From Chrysomallon squamiferum (Eukaryota > Mollusca > Gastropoda > Neomphalida > Peltospiridae): DNA of 64,000 nucleotides. The translations under genes and the position numbers were made by a program. The DNA lies in assembly GCA_012295275.1 (NCBI GenBank), contig CM022670.1:19314698-19378697 (forward strand). The letters are read 5' to 3'. Shown here in pieces: positions 1 through 12,200 of this stretch (position 1 is the first letter of the stretch; each line of letters opens with the position of its first letter). A model generated the notes under the pieces. The model saw only the letters and a program-made list of their open reading frames with translations. It did not search any database and was not told the origin of the DNA.

Positions 1-1051
1 TGTTTTATCTACAGGACTGTTTTAACACGGGATGTTTGACGAACAAAGGTGCGATCGAGTCGACCTTAATAAAGGTGTACAATGAACATTGTTTCATTCT
101 GATTTTAATTAAATAATTAATACGAGTTTCAGTGCAAGCTAAAAAGTTATGGTTTTAGAAATAAATACCTATTTCTATACGAAATGTGTGTGTGTGTGTG
201 TGTACAAGAATGCAGGTATATAACTCAGGACGTTAACTTGAAAGTAAATAATCATCAGAATGAATTAGATGGATGAACATGAGAATGCATCATTATAGCC
301 ACGTGGATTCTGGAGACCAAAAAAAAAAAAAAAAAAAAAACCGAAAATAAACAGCAATAAAACAGCAGCAAGAACAACAGCAACAAAGAAAGAAACAAAG
401 AAAGAGAGAGAGAGAGAGAAAAAAAAAAAGAAAGAAAAGAAAGGAAGAACCATACAAGCAAACAAAATCTTACAGGAAAGACAAACAAACACTCCCCTCA
501 AATATCTCCGAAAAGACCATGGCTTGATCAAGCTATCGATACAGAAGATATATCTCATAAAACAGAGTGAAAAAACAACAACAAATAAACAAAATAATCA
601 AATACTGATCGACAAAATGTGTAGTGAATGCAGACACATTTGATTTTATGTTTATCATTGTTTTTCGTTTATTCATTTCCATACACCAGTAACTTCTTAT
701 TGAATACTGTTAAGATAAATATAAATTTGACAATAAAACTGTATTAAAAAATATAATAATAATAATAATAATAATAAGTAAATAAATATAATTTAAAAAA
801 AATGTATTAATAAAGACTAGGGACTCAATCTTTTATGACTTGTTTTATGGACTATTACTTGACAGTCCAGGGGAACAAACTCTTGTTATTCTATTAATAA
901 TCATTTTCTATCATTTATAATAAATTATGATATTTAATTACATAATTACATAAATGTATGATTGAGGTATGGTCCGTCTAAAAAATATAATGTCTGGAAA
1001 TAGACATTCCGCAACAATTCAAATACTTCGTCTGCTGGAGTACTTGCTGAT

Positions 1052-1064
1052 TACCCATAATGCA
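1052..1064 (+). promoter_or_regulatory. ZNF143/Staf-like element
   Basis: TACCCATAATGCA matches the CCCA-NN-ATGC core bound by ZNF143/Staf at many animal promoters. It lies about 145 bases before the ATG, a normal promoter distance. One match in AT-rich DNA could be chance. Confidence 0.35.
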
Positions 1065-1174
1065 ACAGTCATCATGTCAGCCTTCGCAAGAAGGAAATGA
1101 CACTGTAGATGGAAATAATCATATTTAGTGTTACTGAAGGAAACCAATTAATTAAGAGAGTATATTTTGAACAT

Positions 1175-1182
1175 TATATAAA
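1175..1182 (+). promoter_or_regulatory. TATA-like sequence near the start codon
   Basis: TATATAAA lies only about 26 bases before the ATG. If used it would put transcription start almost on the start codon, so it is either an alternative promoter with a very short leader or chance AT-richness. Confidence 0.15.
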
Positions 1183-1207
1183 CATTACTGCACTGTAGTA
1201 GCCAGAA

Positions 1208-1850
1208 ATGGCTACTGCGCAGTTTCTTCAAACCAGGAGTCAGGTTGATTCCTTTTTGCGCTCCAGAGATCTTTCAGATAAATTTTATGATTTATTCCGT
1301 GTGAAAGATGATTCTCACAACAAGTAAGTGTTTAAATTATTATTTTTTATAAATTACCGATTCATGTAAATGCCGAGCATACAATATAAGCATTTGTAAT
1401 TTTAAGTTGCAGCCATGCATAACACTAGAACACGTACAAGCAACCTACTTTCATCTTCATCAGTTCATGTCTGCCAGTTGAATAGATCTAAGCGCTTTCT
1501 GAATATTACATTTTGAAAGCACAGATTTATATAAATGATTCCATCATTCATTTCCAGAAGGTACATCCAGTGTAAAAGGAAATTATACTTAATAATTTTT
1601 TAAATATATGCAGGCTAATGAATATTTCAGTTTAGAAACATTCAGATTCATACTATATTGCATACATAATGATAATATACTATTACTATTGATCACTTTC
1701 ATACTCTGTCAGTGATAAAAGCAAATATTATATTTAAAAGTTTTAATCTAACATAACATATAATGCTATGATCTAAGTGTAAAATTGTGCTAGTGCTAAA
1801 GGATTGTGATTAACAATTTGCAGAGGCTTTCTGTTGTTAGTTGATAGATA

Positions 1851-1912
<62 letters not shown>

Positions 1913-3295
1913 GTTTAATGTAAGCATTAACAATAACAATTTTTATCTGCAAGTTTGAAAATGTTTTTTTCTTATTTAAATTAGAATGGAAACATAATAA
2001 AACAGTTTTTGTAATCTTTTGAAGAAACAAGGATATTTTTTAGACTTTTGTTATTTCATCAACACTAATAATATCTGATAATCATTGTTCAGTACTTCTT
2101 AAACAAAATTTATTATTATTATTATTATTATTATTTTAAATACGAATTGATAACAATATTATTTTATGGTTTATGAATTCACTATCCTGGTCTTAAAACA
2201 TTTATTTTTTGAAATTAGTCAAATTTTAATCTACTGTGAGTGTAACTTTAATAATTTCATAATTTTCATAATTAAAACTACTTCTTAACATATTTATAAT
2301 TATATTTTTTAAATAATATTTTTTTATAGAAATTATGTTTTATTTAGAATAATTTTAAGGTCAAATTAAATGATGGTGATAATGAGGTGATTTTATTTTG
2401 ATCTAATTGACATTACTGAAGCCTTTTTATTTTAATTTTAGTTTTAACTGAAATTTGTTATTAATTTTTTTGCACATTGCCCTAGTACTGCATATAAAAT
2501 GTTTAAACCTAGTCTTTTTCATATTCAAATGATCTATTACTGTTAATATTATAATATACAGGAATCATGATTTGAATCTAATCATCTAATGTGTATTTTC
2601 TTAAAATTGTAATATATATATATTTTTTCCTACCCATTGTTTTTGCAGAAAGAAAACAGAAAAAAAGAAAACCAAGAAAAAAAGTAAAGGAAAAGTTAAA
2701 GAACGCACAAAAAAGGTATTTGTGTTAGCTAATATGCTTTGGGTTTTATGATTTTTGTTTGAAATCCATATATATTTTGTTTTTGTTGGCTATGAATACA
2801 ACAGCATCAGGATAGATTAATTTGAAGTAAAAACAGTTTTATCACAATTTGTAGCAGGTATACATATTTGTATATGTCCCCACATATACTTACTTTAATT
2901 TAAACGTAATATATATATATATATACACATTTTATGCAATAAAGCTGCTTCCTGTCATAAAAATGATAATTTTCAGTTAACTGAGATATGTTTATGTGTA
3001 GATTATATCTGTAATTACAGTGGTTATTTCTGGAAATAAAGTACCTTTTAATGACAATTTTCAGCAGAGAGAAAACAGTCCCGAAGTGCCTGAAGCAGCA
3101 GTAGTTTCAGTTGAACTTCATCAAAATGCCTCTCTTTTTAATGTGTATGCCACAGTGCGACAGTCTGTCCTAGAACAATGTATGCGAGAGACATCAAGAT
3201 TGTATCACGTTGCAGCCAATAACCATACATCTGATTCTGACTCAGAAGATGACCAGGAAGATAAAAACAGAGACTGTCTTATTAGAATTCCAAAG
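1208..3295 (+). CDS. MYCBP2: MYCBP2 exons 1-3: N-terminal leader
   Basis: Exons 1208-1323, 2649-2715 and 3065-3295; residues 1-138. Exon 1 begins [20 protein letters not shown]. Exon 2 is almost purely lysine/arginine ([19 protein letters not shown]), a probable nuclear-localisation-like or nucleic-acid/membrane-contacting basic patch. Exon 3 carries an acidic run, [12 protein letters not shown]. Exon 3 has a TTCAGCAG tandem acceptor; starting at 3065 or 3068 adds or drops one Gln. It ends in a GC donor (3296-3297). The frame of exon 3 only joins exon 2 if the acceptor is at 3064/3067 and not at the CAG ending at 3020. Exon 2 is the least certain since its composition is low complexity. Confidence 0.85.
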
Positions 3296-6200
3296 GCAAG
3301 ATGATTTTCACTAAAATATATGTAAACTTTAATTGAGACTGTTACATAAATCTGTATTGAAATACTAAATCCCAAATTCTGAATGCATGTGTGTATGTGT
3401 GTGTAAAGACAGTTTTATGTTCTGCCAACAAACAAACATTTATTCATGGAATTTGTTAGTTTGTCACACATTGTACTTTCTTTTCTTTGTATAAATCCAG
3501 ATGAAATAATTAGTCATTAAGCATATGATTCCAGTTTTATGCACTATCCTGTATTATTTGTAATGTTTGTTCCATTTAATCATCTTTATACATTTTGGTT
3601 TTGTTTATAATGAAAACATTTATAGTTATACATATGTCAAAAAACTTTTGAATCTATGTTAATGCAGTTTATATATTTTTAAATACACAAAAAAGTTGTG
3701 TAGTTGAAAACATTATTTTTATTTCCATTTAAAAGTTATTTAAAAAAATATTAATGATAGAAACAGTATTTTAATATAGTAGGATTAGATATGAAAATTG
3801 TTCTCAACACCTTTTACGTTCAATATAACATCTTTTGCATGAATTATCCTGAGGTTTAGTTGTTATGAACTTTTTTGATTGTAGATTGTTGGGCTTGGTC
3901 TAAATGGAGTATTTGAACTGGTGCGAGAAACTTGCAACAAGTATCCTGAACTATGTGTGAAAGCTTTGAAAGCATTACTGGACATTCTACAGGGTCAGCA
4001 GCCTGAGGGAATGAAAGATGAACCTACAGAAGTCATAGGTTTGATTTTTAGTCACTAATTTGTTATTACATTAATGTAATTCCTATAAATGTATAGATTT
4101 ATAAAAAATTACAGACCCCTATAGCACTGAGTTAATTATTTTCACAAAACCATATTTTTTAGGGTATATTGTCCATAATTAAGCCGTTGCTTTAATGCAT
4201 AATAGGAGAGATTTTTTTTTTTACATATTCTGTTTAGTAGGATACATATTTTGAGAAAACAAAGTAAACCTTACATAAACTATTCATGTCTTAGTAACAT
4301 TATGATTCCTATATGCACTTACACTAGAAAACTTTTTTGAAAATAATAAACTGTTGTTATAATAGTATGATATATTAAATTAATTATGTGTTTTATTGTG
4401 ATATATTATGATACATGTATGTATATGTGTATTTGTGTGTGAATATATATACATATTCAAACACATACACACATACATATATGTATATACACAAACACAC
4501 ACACACACGTATATACATACACATACATATACACACACATACACACATGCACACACACACACACATTTAAAATATACATATATATATTTAAAATATATTA
4601 CTCTTTGAATCCTATATAAGAATGTTAATATTTTATGACAAAATAATATGTATTAACAGAGAATTTTTATGTGTTTTAGAAAAGCTGTACAATCTGTTAA
4701 TGGAAATAGCTACAACTCACGCAGGAACTGCCAAGTATGATGGACATTCTCTGACATCTCTAGCTTGCTCAGCTCTGATCAGTTTGACAATATCATTAGG
4801 CAATACTGGCAAACTACTTCAAGCCATTACTGCACTTTTGATGAGTCCAGTTTCCTTGGCAACAGAAGATGTTCAGGTTAATTTAAAAAGAGATATCAAA
4901 CCTAATCATACTGAGTTTAATTGTCCATATTTCAATTATGTAGATAATTTGGTATGCAGGAACAACAGAAACAGTTTGACATAAAATGGAAAATGCTATT
5001 CAGCATTTGCTGTTATGTGATGCTGTAGTTTTCATGTAAATCAAAAAATTCTTATAAAGTCGGGGTATTTTAACAAGTAGATCTTCAGATTTTATTAATT
5101 ATTAAAAAAGTTTAAATTAACTTTTTATAATGTATATTCAGCAATTATAGCTAACAAATGTTTTCTAGATGTTCTTATGGTTTAATCATTGCAGAGTGTG
5201 TGTGTGTGTGTGTGTGTGTGTCCTTTTTACATAATTTAATATAGTGACATTTGAAATTTGTCATGTCATTAAATTATGGATCATAAACTGTTGACTATCT
5301 TCTGGTGAAACGTGTTTGATTGCATTTGTCTTTTTGCTTCCATGATGAATTTATATTTATTTCAGTTCTAATGCCTTCCTTATTTTATTTTCCACTGTTA
5401 AATTTTGTGTAATTGTTTGGTTTGTGATGTTTGATGCTGGTTTTCTCAATATACATAACATGCACATTTTTACATGTTGTTATCTTTATCATAAGTATTT
5501 TTTTATACTGAATTGGTCTTGATGATCATTTTTCAGGTTCCTGGCATTTTGTCATTACTTCAGAAAAGTGTTTATGCTGTATTACTGGGAAAATCGCAGC
5601 TTCCGGATTGGATCAACTGTGGTGTGAAATCCAAGTCTTGTGTTATGTCTTTTGAAATTGAAAGCTTTAAGGAATGTAAGTATTATGCATGATATAATAA
5701 TCCAAATTTTATTAATACATGTAACCAAAAAATCCTTGTTTCACATAAAAAGAAAAAAATTGCATAGAAGTATTTATCTTTATGATTGCTTTATATATTT
5801 TAGAAAGTCATTACTTTAAAATATTTTTATTTTTATTTTAAAATAGTAGATTCCAGTTCAATGGGTGAAAGTGCAGTAGCTAGTGATGGTAGGTATTTGT
5901 ATCTACTCAACAAGAAAGGACTCTTCAAAGTTGGATCTGGCTTTGGTGGAACAGTGAAGGTATGTTGATATGATGTCCAAAATAAAAATTAAACTAGTGT
6001 CTCTTTACTTTGAGAACTTTCACAGATATACATTTTTTTTAACACATTTTGGAAATTATGAGATTTATCAACAGTAAAACGTTCACTGATTCATCTATCC
6101 ATACTACCTTCCAGTTTCAATTCCTTCATAATAACACTATTTCTATCACTGAAAAATAATATCTGTTGAAATATTACAATGAAGTAAGATTATTTATATT

Positions 6201-9200
6201 TTCCTTAACTGCTTGTAATGTGATAGCTAATTAGAGTTTAAAAGTGATATAATGCCTGGCATTTATTGCTTTTCCATTTAAAAATGCATATATAAGGAAC
6301 AGAAATAATAGTATTTATTTATTTATTTTTATTCAACAGGGCCATATTTACAACCATGAAGAAGATTTTTCATTAAAAGTTTGGTTGGCCTTTTCTGGAG
6401 TAAGTAGTATCTTCTTTATAAAAAAAAGTCACTATGAATCATAGTCTCTATTTAAAAAAAAAAGTTTTATAAAATTTTGCTGATGTAAAATGTAGACTCA
6501 CATTTGAGAAAAAACTGAAAGAATTTTGTTTGAAAATGTATTCTTTGTTAATTTATTTACACTTCAAATATATTTTCTTTTTACAAAAAGTTTTTACATT
6601 ACATAGTGTTTAATATTAATTAAAAACCTCCAGAAAAATAACAACAACAAACAAAACTTGTCTTGAGTTGCTATTGGTTAATTTTAATTATAAATAATAA
6701 AGTGAAATATACATTAATACTTTTAATTGTAGGGAAAACTTTTGTGTCGGAGTGACAACAGTGCTGTGAATCTTTGTGTTGTAAATACTGACACACTGGA
6801 ACTTGAAACATCTTATGAATTTGATGGTAAGTATATTGAAGAAATGTGTCATTGTTGCATACATAAATATGATATGTAAATATATAACTGCTATAATTAC
6901 ACATATTAAATCATAAAAATACAAAGTGTACATGTTGCCAAGCATGCACAACCAGGCCATTTGAACAATCACTTAATAAGGAGAGTAACACAAATTCAAA
7001 TGATTTGTATGAGATTTATTGGATTGTAGCATTACACATAAGTGCATAATATGTTGTATTGTTGGACATGTTTTTGATAACTTTCAGGCCATGTGACTGG
7101 GGTCCTTTTTAGTGATGGTGTTAGTATTGGACAAATAGCTCCAGCTCAGGATGTAAGTATTTTATACATATTCACTTAAAGTTGTATTCGTCACTTTCAA
7201 AATACACTGACTGAAAAGATGGTGATTTTAATATGAGAAAGCCAACCTTTGATAAAGATGAAAATTTAGATATTTTAGTGGGTTTTTTTTTTTTTTTTTG
7301 ATATTAATTTTTTAAAATTTTGTTATAATTTATTTATTTCAAATGCTTTTATATTTTAATAAAAAAATAAATAAAAACCCCTGATTTTCAGATGGACAGT
7401 TTTGTTGTGAGAACATTTAGTGTGGATCGTTCTCCAATGCCCTTGTTGAGTGAAATTCCTTTGAAACTGACCAGACGATGCATGGATATGTTTGGATCAA
7501 CTTCATTTGACATGGAGACAGAGAGAAGACCAATTAGTAAGAAGTTATATGAATAATAATTGTCTTAAATATGTTTCTAATTAATATTTTTATCCACACC
7601 TACTTAAAAAAGCTATATTTGCAAAAATGCACACATATGAAATAAAACTGTGATAGAAAGATTTCAATTTTATAAACTAATTTTTTACTCTCTATGCTGA
7701 TAGAGTAGGTTACTTACTAATTGTTTGCATATTAAATTGTGCTGGTTTTACATGTTGTTTTGTTTTGCAGACACAGGATTTGATGAAGACACTAGCTCTA
7801 TATTAACTGGAAAAGACTTTGCTCTTGTGAAAACAGTTGGAGGAAAGGTAATTTATCTGTCAAAGTTTTTTTGACTGTTTATATAGCTGAATAAAAAAAA
7901 ATGTTTATATAACTTTATATTTCATAAACTAGTTATTCTCGGCTCAGTAACAGAAAGGCATTTTAAATCTGCAAATGCATATTGATAACATTTTGTTATC
8001 TTATGTTTTAAGAAGGCATAGTAATGTAATTAAATTACTTTTATGTTTCAAATTAATTTTAAAACATTTTTTTTTTTTACAGGTTTTGTACACTGGTAAA
8101 GCCTCATCACTTGGCATAAAACAAGGTGGACCTTCTCCAGGCAAATGGGCTGAGCTAGCCATTACAAAGTCACCAAAGATTATTCAGATAGCTCTTGGCC
8201 ATGATGGACAGCATGCTTTGATGGTGTCTGAGGATGGAAGTGTATTTTTTGTAGGAACCTCCAGACGAGGAGAAGATGGTGATGCTGGTGTGTGTAAGTA
8301 TTTTCTCAGATCAGTAATTCAGTTTTAATATTGCTGATATAAACAATCAGCCTAAATATATGTTATGTATTTCCAGGTGATTGTCTTGTGCTTTTTATAT
8401 CTGCAATAAATATATTAACTATAGTTAAATGGAATTTTTAATTATTGTTTTTGGTGACAGCTAAGGCTCGGAGGCAACCGAAACCTGTCAAACCAAAGAA
8501 AATGATCCGCTTGGATTCAAAGACTGTGATATATTCAGCCTGTAATAGTGGCAGTAGTGCTGTTGTTACCAAAGATGGAGATGTGTACATGTTTGGAAAG
8601 GACACTTACCATTGTGACCATGTTACAGGTATACATAAATAATTAGTTGTTATGATCTTTGGTTAATTGAAAGAAATAAAGCATAATTCTTCTATTTGTA
8701 TGACTAATTTAATGCATGTTTATTGGTTTTCAGACAACAAAATAAGTTAATAATATCTGTTGATTATTGATATTCATAGAAACACGAAAGTGATAAAATT
8801 GCTGTTGAAAATAATTTGGACACTCTTTTTCATTGGATTATTATTTTGCCAAAGATATTTGATTAAATGTTGTGGTTGTGAATAATTTTATTTTGTTTGT
8901 GATCACACTGTTCCAAGCACCCTGCCAAATCCAAAAAAATATATTGGTGAATTTGATGTTTAAAATCATTGTTAAGGCACACCAACAAATTTCATTCTGT
9001 GAAGCCAGTCCTGGGAGAGTGGTGGTCCTCCTACAGGCGATGCAGGAAGGAAGAGATAGTGTTGGGTATACTTGTTTGACCCATGCATTCATCCTGAATA
9101 AGGATAGTCCACCTCAGTGTGAACACTATCAGTGGACTCTGACAATGCGCCACATTTTGGTGGGTGTGGTCATCTTAGGCAGAAAAAAAAGGATATATTT

Positions 9201-12200
9201 TTTAGGTGGATGTGATCATCCATAAATTATAAAAATAGATATAGTGTGATACTTTCTGCACAGCCATTTGCGCAATGTTTTGACTGATTTTGGTTTTGAG
9301 TTTTTAAATAGAAGATGTTCACCATTTTGGTACATTTAACTTTGATACCCAATAGCCGATACATTATTTTATGCTGGGGTGTCATTAAACAGTCATTTAT
9401 TCATTCAGTTTTATTTTGAAATTATATAATAATGAAATAATGAAAGTCTTACATGTTATTAAAAACTTTCAGGTCAGGTTACAGAACTGAAAGATATAAA
9501 CATCACTCAGATTGCTCTTGGTAAAGCTCATGCCATTGCTTTGAGTAGCAAAGGACAGATTTACTCATATGGTATAAACAATAAAGGGCAGTGTGGACGA
9601 GACTACAATCCAGGAGCTTCTAGGGAAGGTAACTGATTTTATGATTTTATGAATGTTTAAATTACTGATCATACATGGATATGCTATTGAAGGTTTACTA
9701 CAATAATAATCAAATTAAAATATATCAACAGAAATTGATACATAGAGTGGCATTACAGATGTATTTTAATTAATAACAATTCACTGAGCCAAAAAGAATA
9801 ACTTGGTGAGATAGAGAATTTAAATATTGGCAGTAAATACTATATATTTAGATACAACAGTATTAAGTGATGAATTACATTTCAGGAAGTCATAATGTCA
9901 ACATGGCTGAGGAAGAAGAAGAGGCAGAAACGGAGGAATCTTTGTGTCCACCAGGTACTGTAACTTTTTAAATTATCAATCACATTAAAAAAAATATATA
10001 TAAACACATCCAGTACCCTCCTCAAAGGATCAAATCTCAGAAAAATACCCCCAAATAAACAAAAATAAAAAGTAATTTAAAAAGCTCATGTGTACTCCAC
10101 ATGTGTTATTTAAAAAAAAAAATAGTAAAATCTTTCAACTGACAAAATACAAAGATATTTATTTATTTTTATTTGAAATCTGCTGATTTTGTTCATGCCT
10201 GAGAGTTTTAGTAATTAATACAATATTTGGTTGGTCATAAAGTTTAACTTAATAGTCTTGATAATATTTTAACACACATTATACTTAATGAAGATAGTTT
10301 TTGTGATATAAATAGTTTTAAATAAAATTATTATTTTATTCTTCTACAGGTAAACACAGGTGGAAGCATGACCAGTGTATGGTGTGTGTGGTATGTGGGG
10401 AATGCACTGGTTATGGATCAAGTTGTGTAAATAGTGGGAAACCTGACAGGCAGCCAGGATCGTAAGTATATCTATTTATTATTTCAAATGACAGTTTCAC
10501 ATCTGCTTATTTCTTTTCAATTTATAATAGTAAGGAGCACATGCTTTTGGTCTGTATACCGTATTTTAGAGTAGCCTTTAGGGTAACAGTTTTGCTTATT
10601 TCTTTTTCTTCTATCTTTACATAATAACATGACTGAAACAACAGAAATGTGTATCATTAAACATTATTGTATTTGATTTTCTTTTTCTGTTGTGGATGTT
10701 TTCACTTGCTATGGCATTTTTAGTTAATTTAATTGAAAAGTAATGATTTGCTTGCAGACAATGTGGCTGTGGTATTGGAGATGCCGGGTGTGCAGTTTGT
10801 GGAGTGTGCAGTTCATGTGGAGGAGACAGACTGGACTTAGATGAACTTGATGAAAGAGGCCTTCTTGAGGTTTTTGCAAAGGGAAAAGAAATTTTACCAC
10901 TGGACATTCTTATTTGTGAGTTTTGTATCATTTAATAAAATGATAGGTGAAACAGTGTTATTTTGTCCTTCACTTTTATTAAATATTTTAATTACATTTT
11001 TATTTGAATAATAGTTATAAAAAAACCAAAAAAATCTGTGGATATAAGGCATAAATAATATTGATTTTGTATAAAGATAATAGTGCAGCGAAATTACTTA
11101 ACAGAATGTTTATAAAAAATGAAATGAAAATAAAAAAGGTAGACTATTAATTTGTTTGTTTTTTTAGCTGCCCGTCATGATGTGAGACATATAGAACAGC
11201 TTGGGAGGAAAGTAGAGCAGCAGCAGATTAAATTGAGGAAAGTTCAGCAAAAACTTGCTAAAGAGAAAAAGCAAAGAGGTAGTTATTATGTTGATATATT
11301 TAAAAACCTACAAATGAAAGGGAAAAAAGCAAAGTGGCAGTTATTATGTTAATATATTCAAACACTTACAAAAGAGAGGAAAAATAGAAAGTTTTATTGT
11401 ATTAATATACTCAAAAACATAAATGAAAAACCCAAAGTAATAACTTGTTATTAGATAGTTATTATTAGAAATTTCAATATCTGAAGCCTCTCTGCAATAG
11501 AACATTTCAGTGATTGCCAATATAACTTTCAGGTGATGATGGAGATCCAGAAAAGGAATATCCTAAGTTAGTAAGCCTGCTTCCTGCAGAAGTTGTTGTT
11601 GGAAATGGAGATGTACCTGTGTCTCAAATAGCCTGTGGTCAGCATCACACTGGTAGGTTTCTTCTGTATGTTGAAGATGTGAAATGTAATATTAATTTGT
11701 TTAAAAATACATGACTCTTTAGTATGTGTGTATGTGTGTTTGTGTCTCTATCTATAAAAAATTTAGATTGCATTTAATTTGATTTTTTAATTAAAAGTTA
11801 TATCCACTTTAAAAATTTTAAAAAAAATTTGGGCATGAAATTAATAATCAGGCATGTAGCATTATAGAGCTTTATTTTATCAAGTAGAGTGGGAAAGAAA
11901 ATAATCATTTTTCTAATTTTTATTTTTTTATTTATAGTTGTTCTTTTGCAAAATGGAGATGTGTATACTTTTGGCAGCAACCACCAAGGTCAGCTTGGAC
12001 AAGGAGATCTACACATTAGGTAACCTACACAGTTCAATAAACTATTTTTTTCTCTAATAATATATGCCCTTTAATAATGTTAATTTGGATATGATATGAT
12101 TGGAAAGGACATCTGTTCTCTTTTTCTTCACCTTTGTTAAATACTAAACTGCAAGTATAATGCTGTGCATTAAAGTGATTTAAGATTTCATTATTGTAAA

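Larger units (their letters stand above)
1..1207. other. 5' flank of MYCBP2
   Basis: No coding region seen. It holds a TG run (about 185-204), a 22-A tract (319-340), a GA-rich stretch (about 386-445), an AAT run (about 750-777) and AT-rich sequence. The last 200 bases, less repetitive, probably contain the promoter and a short 5' UTR. Short phenylalanine-rich reading frames on the minus strand at 255-558 are only the complement of the A/GA tracts. Confidence 0.7.

Noticed and set aside
255-558. Phenylalanine/leucine-rich reading frames on the minus strand
   Set aside because: They are the complement of A and GA tracts and have no splice or homology support.
1773-2030. Frame with a long His-Thr run
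   Set aside because: It is the TG microsatellite read on the minus strand.
3020-3064. Exon 3 starting at the earlier CAG (3021)
   Set aside because: The frame would not fit exon 2; the acceptor at 3064/3067 does.
4380-4608. Overlapping Cys/Val/Tyr-rich frames on both strands
   Set aside because: Compound microsatellite in intron 4.
8872-9225. A 117-codon frame as a host gene
   Set aside because: Its recognisable part is the decayed end of a LINE ORF2 protein, inside an intron.
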